Shown piece after piece: positions 1 through 11,092 of a stretch of 64,000 bases of DNA; within the stretch, counting starts at the first letter, position 1; each line of letters opens with the position of its first letter. Under the pieces are notes generated by a model, which was not told the origin of the DNA, did no database searches, and saw only the letters and a program-made list of their open reading frames with translations. The position numbers were made by a program, and so were the translations under genes. This DNA comes from Dichotomocladium elegans (Eukaryota; Mucoromycota; Mucoromycetes; Mucorales; Lichtheimiaceae): the NCBI GenBank assembly GCA_025716815.1, contig JAIXMN010000042.1, forward strand, positions 1-64,000. Direction: 5' to 3'.

Positions 1-39
1 GCCTTTATATAGACTTTTTTGCACCCCCCAACACCCCCC

Positions 40-160
40 CCCATGCTGGGGTACCACCCCCACATACACACTGAACGGTCCGGGTACCATCCCCCGCATA
101 GTACGCTGCGTGTACCACCCCAACTCACGAAATGCTGCGGATACCACTCTCCCCCACAAA
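40..160. repeat. Degenerate short tandem repeat, about 30 bp period
   Basis: Four copies of a unit built on GTACCA(C/T)CCC or ATACCACT recur at about 51, 84, 112 and 141, spaced 28-33 bp and followed by C-rich and ACA-rich filler. The copies are diverged. No ORF is convincing here. The rest of 1-880 shows no recognisable gene; it may include the terminal part of the neighbouring Helitron. Confidence 0.5.
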
Positions 161-919
161 CAGAAATGATGTGGGTGCACACTACGCAGGCTGTTCCTTC
201 AAAGACGGAAGTCAGACATGCAATAGAACAATATGTCTCACATAAATGTTACTGTAAACATCAAGCAGGAAGGTGAATGTTCAATGGGCGGTATGTAGCA
301 GTAGCAAGGAAAACGATCGCGATAAGAAACTGCTTCTCCGGCGATGATACTACGAAGCAATTCATTTTCTCTGCACGATGTTCTATTGTATCTACCACTG
401 CTATTACCCTGCTACTGTTTACTCCACTAACCTTCAGTCTCTTTTTCCCGTCCGCAGACTGAGCACCTCCGCTATGCTCCATGTCAGTCCCCCTTCTGAG
501 CTTCTCAGAATTCGGCTAACTGGGAGGTAAACCCCCTAGACTCCCCGTGCGTGTCGTGGAAAGAGCTATACCTAAATTTCGGTTTGTGTCTAGCATGAAC
601 ATAATTATATATTTTGTTGTTGAAAAAGAAGCATAGAAAATGTGGAGAAAAGCGTAAGGCGTAAGTTAAAGGAGTGTATAAATACAGATAATTGCTCGTA
701 ATGATATAGTGGAGCTAGTTAATGGCGTAGCAGAACTTCAGGATAGACGATATTAGGCGTTGTATGGGCCTCAGTGGCCCCATCCATAGGAATGGAAATA
801 TGTAGGTTGGCTAGGTCCGTAGTGCGCGAGAGAGCTACATATAATTGCCCATGAGCAAACACAGGTTCGTGGAGACGAAGACCGACACGTGAGAGTGTCT
901 AACCTTGAGCCTTGTGGAT

Positions 920-2401
920 GGTCATCGCAAATGCAGGGCGGACTGGAATTGGCAGCAGCAGAGAATAAATAAGGCAGCCCGAAAGAGCTCTGGGTCTTCG
1001 GTGTTTAGCGCTAAGAGTCTGACACCAGCGCAATTGCCCAGAAGCCTTGTGACAAAGAGTTTAGCCCCATTGCAAAGCGCTGCATCTGGGTCGAGGTTCT
1101 GCGATACACCAGTAGCATCCCGACTTTCAGCTCCAGACATGAGGGGGAATCCCTGGACAGTCAAGAGAATTGAGGAACTCTGGGGAATGCTCTCCTCTGG
1201 CGGCAGCTGAATAATCGTCTTCGAGAACGCGATCGTTTGAGCCATACTATACAGCTTCACCTTGGATGATCTCGAATACCTGCTGGTTGATCGCATCCAC
1301 ATCAGAGTTCTTGGCAGCAAGGATGGCACCGTCCCGGAACTGATCTGCTTGTGGATTTGGGAGGCAAATGTCGGGATATACAGCAAGGATTGAATCCATG
1401 CTATTGTCGGTCCGAATGAGCGCATTCCGGAGGGATCTGAATGCGCTGATCATGTGGTGGTCACCTGTCACCAACGACAAGGAGGAATTCAGCAAAGTCA
1501 GCAGCATCAGCACCAGCCTTTCGTACACGCATGTTGATTGTCAGTGGGAGGATGCGAACTTCCTCCAAAAAGAAGCGGATTGAATTGTTCCAGCATCAAT
1601 CTCGGAACGATTTCCCTTCTTGATAACAGGAAGCAGCTGGCGAAAATCCCCACCGAAAGGAACACGTTTGCAGGCAGGGTTGCTTGCGCCCATTATATCT
1701 ATAAACGTCTTGTCGACCGCCTCGAAATTGTACTTAATGCTCATGACTGCTTCATGCCAAATAATTACAGAAGCTTCTCGTATGAGATGGGGCATGTCAA
1801 CTGGTGAGGCTGATATGGCAGGTGCTGTTCCCGTCGGCATTCAAAGGAACCTTGAAACGACTATGCGCAGTCCGACCACCGGAGAGTAGGATGGCAGTAA
1901 TTCCAGAAGAAGCAACGGGCAGAGCAATTGGCTGCCGGGAGCGCACGTAGCTCAAAAGAGCCTTGGAAACCTGAGATTTTCCTGTACTACCAGAACATCT
2001 AGAAAGAAGATCCGGGGAGCAGGAAGGCAGGCAGATCGATCTCGGATTTCAGTAGTGATGGCATCATAAGCATCTCGCTGATCGTCATTGAGTGTATTCA
2101 CCAAATTTGTATTGATGAGCGACCGTTCATTAGCACGGTATTCAGCAAACTCGGCATGGGTAAGTGCGTGGACAGGCAGGACATCCTCGTAAAGCGTCGA
2201 CAGATATTCCTGAGGCAAGGAAGGATAATCTGACAGTCGATGTCCTGCGGCCTGTAACCATGCATCGATGTCGCCAAGGGTACACTGGTATATCCGGTCA
2301 ATGTTAGCTTGCTCCAGGTCTTGTTCATTCTGCAAATGCTTATCCCGTCTGAGATTAAAGAAAGAATCATCTGCCATCCTCTCACGGTGATTGTCCCACA
2401 A
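920..2401 (-). pseudogene. Helitron PIF1-like helicase remnant
   Basis: Three overlapping minus-strand fragments (2401-1952, 1840-1541, 1425-922) follow the PIF1-type superfamily 1 helicase order. First come NTLNDDQRDAYDAI and RIFFLD, then a Walker A-like GSTGKS read in a shifted frame at about 1985-2005, then GGDFRQLLPVIKKG, then FVTRLLGNCAGVRLLALN near the C terminus. The frame changes and internal stops show decay. Some of the breaks could be introns, but the shift immediately before Walker A has no splice signals that I can see. Confidence 0.75.
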
Positions 2402-3203
2402 CTAAAGAGGGTCGGCAGGTGAGCAGTACATCAAGTTGCAGGTGAAAAGTCTGCGTAGGGATGCTGCTGATCCGGTGAGCGATGTCTCAGTCATGGCAGA
2501 GTTCCATTCGTCATCAGACTCCAAATAACCACGTGCAAGTGCTGCTGCCTCGCATGTCGGGTGAGGGGTATCATCGCCGTTAGCAAGCAAAGCATCGAAA
2601 CTTGTTGGACCTGGGATATGGAGCAAAAGCAAACGAAGACAGTAGAATGACATGTTAGAAAGCCCCACTGAATAGATGCGCGGTACAGCATTGACAATTT
2701 CGTTTCTAGCTCGTCGTCTCCACTGGCGGTTCTGATGGTCCCATGTGTACTGGTAAGGAACATCCGAGCAGCAGATGGTGCGGGCGAATTCATCCTGAGT
2801 GCAGAGAGCAAAGAAGCCGGGGAGTGTTGTCCCTGTTGCTGCTGCTTGTCTTACAGCATCGAACTGTTCTTGTGACATTGATCTGCTAAACGTCACAAAC
2901 TGCTCAGACGGAAGATGTATCTATAGGTGCACAACTGATGGATCGTGCATGTGAAGGTCGAATTTGAGGGTACGCCAGATCGCTTCAGATGGGTCAATAT
3001 ACCTCGGATATTTTCGTTAGTTGATTCTTAATACTAAAATACCTGGCATTTGATATTGGGTGATCTCGTCAACTGGTACCCGTAATGATGTACTTGCAAA
3101 TGTACGTAACAGCGCGGGTGGTGGTGCAGATTTCAACATTGATGTGTGAGTCATACATATGGCTAAGGTAAGGGTTGTAAGGAATCACTCAGCAATTATC
3201 CGC

Positions 3204-3785
3204 CTAGTCGTGCTGATCTCCAAGAAAGTATCTGTGACCCGCGTTGTTGCGCCTCCGATGGACAAGACACCCGTCTCTACTGTCGCGTGTCTCTGAACAG
3301 AGGCTCTTCGGATATCCCCTCGCGCACCGTCCCGTTGCTGCACAGCATGGAAACCGGCCAAGGGGTCCACATGGTCCATGGATCATTGTAGTCGTGACAG
3401 TGTGATACAGCTGTGGGTGAGTAGCGGCATCGGGTAATTCTGCGCATACAAACTTCTCATAGGCAGATGGATCTCGAGGTTGGTCCTCTCGATGGAGAAT
3501 AAAGAGCATGTGGACATGAGGCAAACGACGTTTTTGGAATTCCACAGTTGCGATATATCCGTCAACTCGGCCAAAGCATTTCAACTCTCTGGTGTGCTTG
3601 ATCATGTGCTTCATCTTCATGTTGAAGACACGGGCGCAAAGGTCAGGGAAATCAGAGGCAGTCTGTCCAGGAAGAAGTTCGTCGACAATCTCAGGCCACT
3701 TTGGGTTGCAGGTAAACATGATAAAAAGACTCGGGTTGCCGCGAACGTGAGTGATAGCCAGGGAGTCTTGAAACATTCGCTTCAT
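3204..3785 (-). pseudogene. Helitron Rep (HUH) domain fragment
   Basis: This open stretch of 193 codons is the best-preserved part of the Helitron. It holds the FIMFTCNPKWPEI motif, then KRRLPHVHMLF, whose two histidines match the HUH metal site, then the HGPCGPL...C segment with ARGYPKSL and the C-terminal RRRN. In intact elements two tyrosines downstream attack DNA during rolling-circle cleavage; they are not resolved here because the frame breaks after 3204. It is read as a pseudogene fragment, not a host gene. Confidence 0.8.
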
Positions 3786-5280
3786 GTATCGTGGGGCCTC
3801 CAGTAAAGCTGGAGGGTAAAACTATTAATCGGCCAAATTGTCGAAGATCCGCTCCGTCACCAATATCACGATAGAGTTCGCTATGCAGATCATCCTGGTT
3901 GCTGCGAAGATAATTGAGACGGCTGCTCTCAATTTGGACATAATTATCCACCACCATTTGCCGAAAAAATCTGCCAAAATAATGGTGGTATTCTTTTGGG
4001 TCCCGTCCCGTAACATGAGCATATTGGCGCAGTACTCACGTAGAGTAACCTCCTCAATATTACCAGCGCTGTTCCGACATTGCATTCTGTCATACCATCC
4101 TTGATCTCCAAACGGGAACATGAGGACATAATGGAGAGGCATATATGCTGCATTGCAAAGTGCTGATAGTCTCAAGAGCTCCACCGGCTCTGGCACTGAA
4201 TACAATGTCGTGTGGATCGTTCTGTTCGTCTGTGGATTGTTCGACAACTAAAGCAGCGAGTTCCTGATGAGACTGCGGATCGTAACGCCTTCCCATATGG
4301 CGTGCAGTGCGAATGGTAGCCTGGAGACTTCCTATCGGGTAGATCTCGGTAGCGCTCTGCTGCAGACATATATGATCGGGCGTATGGATAGTCACGCTCC
4401 ATGACTTGCTGGAGAAGTGCAATTGTATCCATGTTGATGCCGGCAAACATAGACGTCTTTAACCCTAGTTGATCAATTGAATCGGCAAAATAGATCTGCG
4501 AAATCTGGCATTGTTGTAATCATCAGCTTTCAGGGAACCCATGCGGTGGTATATAGCGCCATTGATCCTGGAAGTGGAGACATCATTCGATACATTTGCC
4601 AACTGCTCGTCCCAGTTTCCTCTAGTTGAGGCGAAAGAAAACATATTGTTGTACGCGCGAATATATCTCCGGAAGTCCTGGGCAGAAGAGCACGTGTTGG
4701 TAAGAAGTGCTATGAATCTCCTGTGACGGCGGGCGAGGGAGAGGAAGTTGGATCCCACTGGGCGTGCAACACATTCCAAAGCGAGGGTTGATGAGTGAAG
4801 AATTGGCCGTTCGTTTGTGGATCCACATTTTTGCACTGCAAAGCGGGCAAGAAGTTTCCATGCGACCAAAACTGCTTCGCCGGTAGTTTGGACCTGCAGT
4901 GTGGCAGATGTTACGTCCAAGTATATTCTCAGGCTGAAAAGGCACCCTGAGCGCCGTGTGGAGACTGAATGTTAAGCGGATTAAAGGGGCATTGGTAGGG
5001 GGTTCGCCGGTTGTGGGAAGGAGATCCGCATTGGCTACAGGATTGAGCAGAAGTGGCGGTTGGAGCCGGAGCAGGAGCAGCGTTACATTGAAAATTAACA
5101 TTGGCATTCTTCGCAGCACAAACATTTCATTTCCAATAATACCTTGTTGACGCCGCGCATTTACTGGGCAATCGCGACGGCTTGGTCCGCAATGAGAGGT
5201 TGAGCCACAGGAAGACAGGCTGGGATCGTTTGACCTTGGATTGAGCAAAGGAAGCAAATTCCTGCATACGACTCAATGTT

Positions 5281-6040
5281 AACAATTGTAGGCAAAACTA
5301 CATAGCGTATAAAACATACTTCAGAAAGCGCAGTCCTTGGGTGAACCCTACGAACGTTTAAAGAACACTCATTGGAGGTTGGATTAGTGTGAGTAGTAGA
5401 GCCACAGATGCAGGACCCTGGAGACTGATCCAGCTAGTTGACGCTGGTTAATATCCACGTTTATCAGTTATATTCTATTAGGAAGTTATGTACCATCTTA
5501 AGCAATGTAAGAAAAGAAAACAGTGTTCAGAAAGTATGGACAGGACAAATACAGTAAACTGAGGTTTACCAATGATTGTTGAGATGTATTTATATGAATC
5601 CTGAGCAAGTTATGATTTACAGAAGAGAGTTTTCATAAGACATCCGTGGATGCAAACGGTTTTCTATGTTTGTGGATGCAAACAGTTTCATATATTTGTG
5701 GATGAAGGATTGCTACTTCTGTGGTGAACTACATTTTATAGAAGGCCAAAACTTCTATATGGACGTTTCATCTAAGAAAGAACGTCGTCTGTGTTTTAAT
5801 GATTGGTCCAAGTGTCTCTGCTACTGCTGCGGCAAGAGGTATCATGAGGAAAATTAATATGTGAAAAAAAGTATTACTAGTACCTGTATTGCAATGAGCC
5901 TCATTGGAACAGTGAACCAAATCAAATTTGAGGAAAATTGGGACTAACCATATTTGAAATTAACTTGCATACGGACCAACGGTCTGTTCTAATAAGAGAG
6001 GGTCTTGAGTGCATCAGCTGCTAGGAATCCATGTTCGTTC
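5281..6040. other. No gene recognised
   Basis: This is AT-rich sequence between the Helitron and the DDE element. A plus-strand ORF at 5666-5857 (63 codons, several Cys and Tyr residues) matches nothing I know and may be part of the decayed transposon. Confidence 0.4.
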
Positions 6041-6800
6041 AACGCAGCAATAAGGCATTGCAGTACTAGAAAGGCCCTGACAGCATCTTTTTAGAATGCA
6101 TTGATGAGAATCCGTCCATTGTCCTAGAGCAGCTGATGGAGCAACTGCTCCAAAGACTTGAGGGCATCAAACTATCTAAACGACGCTCCATCGATTTATG
6201 AAAAACGAATGCAACTTGTCATTGAAAATGACTCGGTTTCAGCCTGTAGACAGGAATAGCGCTGCGAAGATTCAAGAGCGCCTTGATTGGTTTGGAAAAT
6301 GGAACAGGACCGACATTGACCTAGAAAAAATGCGTTATGAAACGCGGCATGGCAAGGTACAAGAAAGGGACACCTGCATTGATCACATACCAAAAACAAG
6401 AGCAAAGACAACTACAATCTTGGGAGCAATCTCAGCATAAGGGATTATTAAATGTAGCTCGAGATTCCCACAGCCACCAATCAAGAAAACAAAGAGGGCA
6501 GGTCAATCTGAAGTTACGAGCAGAAAAACTGTAACTGGACATTATCTCAGCTTCCTTGAGGTTACGATGAGCGGGATGGATAAGTATGAAAATATGAAGG
6601 GCCATTATTTGGTGATGAATAACGCGCCTATCGATAAGGCTGAGGATACCTCTATATGCATCGAGTCTTGGGGGTATCGATGTGCTTATCTTCCACCGTA
6701 TTCGCCTGAACTTAATCCGATTGAGCAGGTTTGGTCAGTTGTCAAGAGCAAAGTAAAAGGCAATAGGTTACCCTTGATCCATTTTGCAATCTTCTAATAT
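6040..6800 (+). mobile_element. Decayed Tc1/mariner (IS630-type) DDE transposase
   Basis: The plus-strand fragment at 6567-6797 carries the diagnostic C-terminal half of a DDE_3 transposase: GHYLVMNNAPIDK, then AYLPPYSPELNPIEQVW, where the Glu of NPIEQVW is the third catalytic residue. The second catalytic Asp is normally in a V(M/L)DNAPIH motif; here it reads VMNNAPID, so Asp has become Asn. Upstream, 6198-6440 in the same frame has KTTTILGAISA, typical of the strand before the catalytic loop, and pieces of helix-turn-helix sequence lie around 6040-6190. Stops and frame changes separate the parts, so this is a dead copy. No terminal inverted repeats were identified. Confidence 0.8.
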
Positions 6801-7547
6801 TCCGGATCCTCTCTAGATAACTACATCAGCCTAACTCAAGTGTCTCGAGATGAGACGATATGAGCTTTGGGTCGGACCGTGATTTGGCTGCACCCGTGCA
6901 GCTCACCCATCATGTCGTCCTCGAGGAGCTTTTGTCTTCGTCTGCTTCCTTCCCCATCTCTCTTCCACCATTGTTACTGCAATAGTACGCCTAGCTACCT
7001 TCTGGGTAAGTTGAAGGATAAGAAGGGGGCTGATATTTTCTGTTGACTAACGGGTATCCATGCGACAGATTTTATATTTTTATGTGACCTTTTATTTCCT
7101 TTCTTGAGAAATTTATTTTTGAAAATAAACTGGCATGGACTTTAGAAAGACTGAAGATCTCTCCACACATTGTTAGATGGAATAGGGTTTTCTGCTGGGT
7201 CGTTGTTTATGCATCGTGTGCAACATTGAAAAATACCATTGTTTCATTTTTTGTGCGGTGATACAATACAAGCAATTAAGGAGGAGCGAATGAAAAAAGA
7301 CTTTTGATCAAATTAGCGCGCCCTGATATCTTATATGCGAGCGAGGGCGTTGAGTGTGGTCGTTTGTGAGTTGTCCCGCGCTCACTGTGGGTTCCTGTAT
7401 CAATCTCCTCCCTCTTCCCACTATTGCTATACTCCACTTCCCACTTCAGACCCCTTACCTTCATTCGCTTGTCCTCCTCACATCATCGCTCGCTCTTTCT
7501 TTTCTTCCCTCCTGTACAGTAAATTCAATTATTATTGACTGATCAAC
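6801..7547. other. Intergenic region and CT-rich leader
   Basis: No gene is supported here. The last 200 bases are rich in CT and TTCC tracts, as is common for fungal 5' leaders, and lead to the four-span membrane protein gene at 7548. A minus-strand ORF at 7276-7464 is an unsupported shadow. Confidence 0.5.
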
Positions 7548-8519
7548 ATGGGCCTTGGAATGGACAAATGCTGCTGCCTGATCCCGCTTAGACTCGGCAC
7601 GTTTATTATTGCTCTTTGGTTCTTCGTACGTCTCATCTTGGCGATGAGGGGATTCGAAATGACATTATCGCTAAAGGTCATTCTTATACGTGGTTTGAAC
7701 TCTAGATTATCTATCTGATCGATGTAGTGACGGGATTCATGGGCAGCAATGGTAAGAGGGGACCGATATTTTATAACCGGAAAGAGACCGGCTAATAACG
7801 CACTTCCTCTTTATTTAGCTGTCACGATTTATTCTGGACAAGCCGCCAAGGCATGGTACTATATCGGGATGATATTTGCTGTTGTAATATGTGTGGGTGG
7901 TCTTTTCGGCATACTCGGTTCATTATTTGTAAGTTTCTTTGTTTATGCTAGACCCAAAACAAAATGCAAGCAATCCACTAAAAGAATACATAGGCGTCAC
8001 GCAAATTTGCGAAAACGTTTAGTGTGGTTGCATGGACCTGCTGCGTGTTATCAATTGCAAAGTACCTCGTCTCACTCATCATCATGGTGGTCCATCGGGA
8101 TGAGTTGATGAAATCCTGTCGCCGCTCTGGTTTCGTCGGGTTTAACAACAATAACGTACCGCTAAGCCAGGCGGTGCTAACCGACAGTAGTTATTACTCG
8201 CCTGTTCGCTATCCCGGCACGCTCAATGCAAATGCGACATCGGCGGAGCAGTGTCAGTCCTCAGTCCAGACTTTTTTAGTGGCTTTTGGCGTTGTCATTT
8301 TCTTGATCGAGGTGCTTCAGGTAAATAAACCAGCAAGAAATAACAGAAACAATGCTTGATGCTCATAAACGTGTTTATCGCGTTCTACAGATTTACTTTG
8401 CCAAAGTCGTTACTAACTATGCGTCGCGCCTTCGCAATGGTGCTCGCCACCATCGTTTGCACGATCAACAGATCAAGGACTTTGAAGAGTCTCGATACCA
8501 TATGTCCACTGTCTACTAG
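7548..8519 (+). CDS. Four-span membrane protein, LAPTM-like
   Basis: Five exons join cleanly in frame: 7548-7625, 7706-7751, 7819-7928, 7994-8320 and 8391-8519, giving about 229 residues. All introns are GT-AG and 65-80 nt. The N terminus has a KCCCLIPLRLGT motif just before the first membrane segment. Other hydrophobic spans are YYIGMIFAVVICVGGLFGIL, a span around WTCCVLSIAKYLVSLIIMVV, and FLVAFGVVIFLIEVLQ. A loop of about 50 polar residues with N-rich sequence separates the last two. The Cys-rich cap and four spans resemble lysosomal LAPTM proteins and a common family of small Mucoromycota membrane proteins, so an endomembrane location is inferred. No catalytic motif is present and the function is unknown. 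Confidence 0.75.
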
Positions 8520-9053
8520 AAAAGGTCTCACCATTTAGCATCTCCTCTTCTCACGAACTATTTCTGTACATTTCATTATCCGACAGCTCCTAGCCACTTT
8601 CCCTATCCCCCCTTATCTTTCATACAAAATTGTTCTCTTTTTCCTTGCCCATGTCTTTTTCCCTCTTCTTCCCGACTAGCTCGATATTTTCAATCAGAGA
8701 TTTCTACTTCATGCGTACAGAGAAACAAGCGAAAGAATGATGGAGCTGGTCAGCTTGTTTATCCTGTGTAAGTTTTACCCATCGGGTGCCCCCGGTCAAG
8801 CCCTGCTTTTGGGCGCATAAGATTAGAACGCCGCATGAAAAATGGCTGAAGTCATGTGAAGAGATAATCAATAACCAATCAGCGAGCGGCTGGATTGATT
8901 CGTCATTGATACATAAAAAAAATTTGACCTCATCCCACTCTCCAATTCGATTTCCTTGCGGTTCTTCCTTCTATTGCTCACTTCCCCACTTCTTTAACTA
9001 TATATCTCACTCTCACACACATCATACACTTTGCCCTGGAATCTTCTTTTACC
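8520..9053 (+). promoter_or_regulatory. Promoter region of the Gcn4-like bZIP gene
   Basis: This stretch holds the 3' UTR of the membrane protein gene and then the bZIP promoter. A CCAAT box lies at about 8874-8878. A TATA-like TATATAT lies at about 9000-9006 with CT/CA-rich sequence after it. If the TATA box is used, transcription would start near 9030, just before the first upstream ATG. An open stretch at 8786-9301 lacks an ATG start and is not a gene. Confidence 0.4.
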
Positions 9054-9074
9054 ATGATTGCCCTTATTTTGTAA
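9054..9074 (+). promoter_or_regulatory. uORF1 in the bZIP leader (6 codons)
   Basis: An ATG at 9054 in good context (ACCATG) opens a six-codon frame, MIALIL, that stops at TAA 9072-9074. It precedes uORF2 by 89 nt. In Saccharomyces GCN4 and Neurospora cpc-1, a short first uORF permits reinitiation. The same role is inferred here from position and size. Confidence 0.55.
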
Positions 9075-9163
9075 TCTTCTCTGTCTCCAGTATCTCTTAT
9101 CTCCAAACCGCTCTATTTAATATCTCTCTTGTCTATCAAATCTCTCTAAACCATCTCTCGCTC

Positions 9164-9301
9164 ATGTCTGCCTTTGTCTCTAACAAGCATCTATTTTACT
9201 CCAACGCGCAAGCAATCAAACCTTTCTTCTCATACACTACTGACGAACCATCAACCTGCACCGTGAAGATATCTATCCAACACAACAACCCCGGAAATTA
9301 G
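9164..9301 (+). promoter_or_regulatory. uORF2 in the bZIP leader (45 codons)
   Basis: An ATG at 9164 (CTCATGTCT) opens a 45-codon frame that ends at TAG 9299-9301. The main bZIP ATG at 9405 is 103 nt downstream and no other ATG lies between. A longer second uORF is the inhibitory one in Neurospora cpc-1 and Aspergillus cpcA leaders. The peptide itself resembles nothing known. Confidence 0.55.
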
Positions 9302-9404
9302 CATCAAAATACGGAAACACACACACCCCAGCCTCGCTTCCCCTCCAACTCGGTCCAACACATCAACGTTTACGAAATCAGTATATTCCATAACAGCAAC
9401 CAAA

Positions 9405-10325
9405 ATGCAAGAACCAATGTCATCAACCAAGAAATATACATCTTTTGCCGAGGGCGCTGATGCCCTTTTCGATGAATGCTCTCTTATCGCCCCCATTCTG
9501 CAACAACAACAACAACAACAACAAGATATGTCATCATGCTCTGTCCAGGATCTGGCCCAGCTGTTCCAGCAACAAGCGATCGGTCCCTTTGCGGTCGATG
9601 ACTGGCTTGCGTCAGAACTCCACCAATCGGGTATTTTCACGAATGATATTCTATCCAGTCCCGAGCTACCCCAGTCGCCACCATTGACAGCCAGTCCTTC
9701 GAAGGAGTCGACCTTTAGCGCAAGCCCAATCAACGCCATGCTTGGCTCGTCTTCACCATCTTCACTGCTCTCAGATGGCTCTGACCAGCATAAGCATGAT
9801 CGGCCTTGTGTTCCTTTGTTCCCGGACATCTTCCAAGCTCCCCCTGGCCCAGTAGTCAAGCAGCTAGTACAACCTCAACAACCTCAGCCGCGTCGTCTGG
9901 TGCCTATCATGCCAAAGACAGAAATGGCTGCTGCTGCCGCTGCCGCTGCCGCTGCTTCAAATAACACAGGATCAACGGCATTGATGGGAAATACCGCGAA
10001 TTTGGTGAGCCCCACACTCTCGGGACACAAGCGTAAAGCGGGGACGTCCGATATGGAGCATGATGACATTATCCAGAAGCGCCAGCGTAATACAGACGCT
10101 GCACGTCGATCCAGACTAAAAAAGTTGCTCAAGATGGAAGCGTTGGAGAAGCGCGTGACCGAGTTGGAGGGTGAGAACACCCGACTGACCACACGGGTTG
10201 CCGTGCTTGAGTCAGAGAAGTCGGGTCTCGAGAGTAAGGATAAAGATCTGCAAGATCGTATTCGCGTTCTCGAGGAACAGCTTGCAGAAGCGCACAAAGC
10301 TCTGACTGCAAAATGTTTGCATTAA
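9405..10325 (+). CDS. bZIP transcription factor, Gcn4/Cpc1 type
   Basis: A single-exon ORF of 306 residues. The bZIP domain is at the C terminus: the basic region at about residues 222-248 contains RQRNTDAARRSRLKK, almost identical to the Gcn4 NTEAARRSR signature, followed by a Leu/Val heptad coiled coil to about 300. The N-terminal half has a seven-residue Gln run, an acidic-hydrophobic patch (DWLASELHQSG...FTNDIL) that resembles an activation domain, and SP-rich sequence (SPELPQSPP) that could hold phosphodegrons. An Ala run sits near residue 175. Gcn4 and Cpc1 activate amino-acid biosynthesis genes when uncharged tRNA accumulates. Two uORFs in the leader strengthen that assignment. A homoserine kinase gene, a typical Gcn4 target pathway member, is elsewhere in this window. 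Confidence 0.9.
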   Translation: MQEPMSSTKKYTSFAEGADALFDECSLIAPILQQQQQQQQDMSSCSVQDLAQLFQQQAIGPFAVDDWLASELHQSGIFTNDILSSPELPQSPPLTASPSKESTFSASPINAMLGSSSPSSLLSDGSDQHKHDRPCVPLFPDIFQAPPGPVVKQLVQPQQPQPRRLVPIMPKTEMAAAAAAAAAASNNTGSTALMGNTANLVSPTLSGHKRKAGTSDMEHDDIIQKRQRNTDAARRSRLKKLLKMEALEKRVTELEGENTRLTTRVAVLESEKSGLESKDKDLQDRIRVLEEQLAEAHKALTAKCLH

Positions 10326-11092
10326 ACCAGCTTTTCTTTTCTTTTTTTCTGCCCTTTCTTTTCCACTTTCCATTTGTTATCTTTTACCAAATATAGTTAT
10401 CCTCCCCCCATTCGGCGTAAGAATCAGTCACACATGTAAACACACACATTATACACGCTATCTTTGCCTCAATAAAAAGCAGTGAAAAATATCTCATAAT
10501 TTTGTCCCTTTCTCCGCTAGCAAATAATGAGGTACCGTTTGGAATCCGGGTGCTTCTTTCGTGGTTAGATTAGGTTGGTGAAAAGCGGAAGGCTTTGGGT
10601 ATGTTGCAAGCAGTTGACCTTAATTAATTCGAGCAAGACACTGTTGAAATGATCTGCTACACAGCAAGAGCGTTTTATCCCATAGCAGATCAGTCATCCC
10701 AATTATTAAGCTCAGACCTGCAAGCTGAACCTAGAGTATTCAATTGACTGTCCGACTCGTTTTTTTTTCCGGTCCCGAATGTAACCTCGTCTTCATTTTG
10801 ATCCAACTAGTCCACCGTCTGGAAAAGGGAGAGGATGCCCTATGCCACTCGACTAAGGGTCAGCCTGCCCAATGCAGTATCAGAACTTGGAGCCGATGGG
10901 CGAGGAATCATGGATCTCTTCCGACTGTTTGGGAGGAGCGATTGATCCCGTTTATGGAAGTAGGAGTTTTTTTACGAGACTTGTGCCATTCCTTTTTTCC
11001 CCCCCTCCTCTTTCACCCCTCTCCCTTTTTACCTCTTGCCCTTCCCCAAGCCCTTTTTCTCCACCCATCCCAATCCGCCGCAAACTTAATAT
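10326..11092 (+). other. bZIP 3' UTR and MYND-SET gene leader
   Basis: The bZIP 3' region is T-rich and has an AATAAA polyadenylation-type signal at 10471-10476. The rest, up to 11092, is a CT-rich leader with CCCTCT and CCTTTTT tracts. Plus-strand ORFs at 10744-11112 and 10872-11153 are low-complexity open frames and are not supported as genes. Confidence 0.45.

Larger units (their letters stand above)
900..5280 (-). mobile_element. Decayed autonomous Helitron (RepHel: HUH Rep plus PIF1-like helicase)
   Basis: Minus-strand reading frames in the right order reproduce a fungal Helitron protein, but broken by frame changes and stops. From 5257 to 4465 lie the N-terminal signatures (a GMCC-type zinc motif and DFRRYIRAYNNMFSFAS). 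At about 4247-3825 is the LMFPFGDQGWY segment and at about 3957-3691 a RLNYLRSNQDDL segment. The Rep domain (3785-3204) contains FTCNPKWPEI and the HUH motif LPHVH. At 2896-2402 is the linker with TLPGFFAL and YTWDHQNRQWRRR. The helicase (about 2400-920) has RIFFLD, then a Walker A-like CSGSTGKS in another frame, then GGDFRQLLPVI. Rolling-circle transposition is the family's known mechanism; this copy is not expected to work. The 5'-TC and 3'-CTRR ends were not located. Confidence 0.85.

Noticed and set aside
8786..9301. A 171-codon open frame upstream of the bZIP gene
   Set aside because: It starts at GTG, not ATG, and most of it lies in the likely promoter. Only its last 45 codons, from ATG 9164, are kept, as uORF2.
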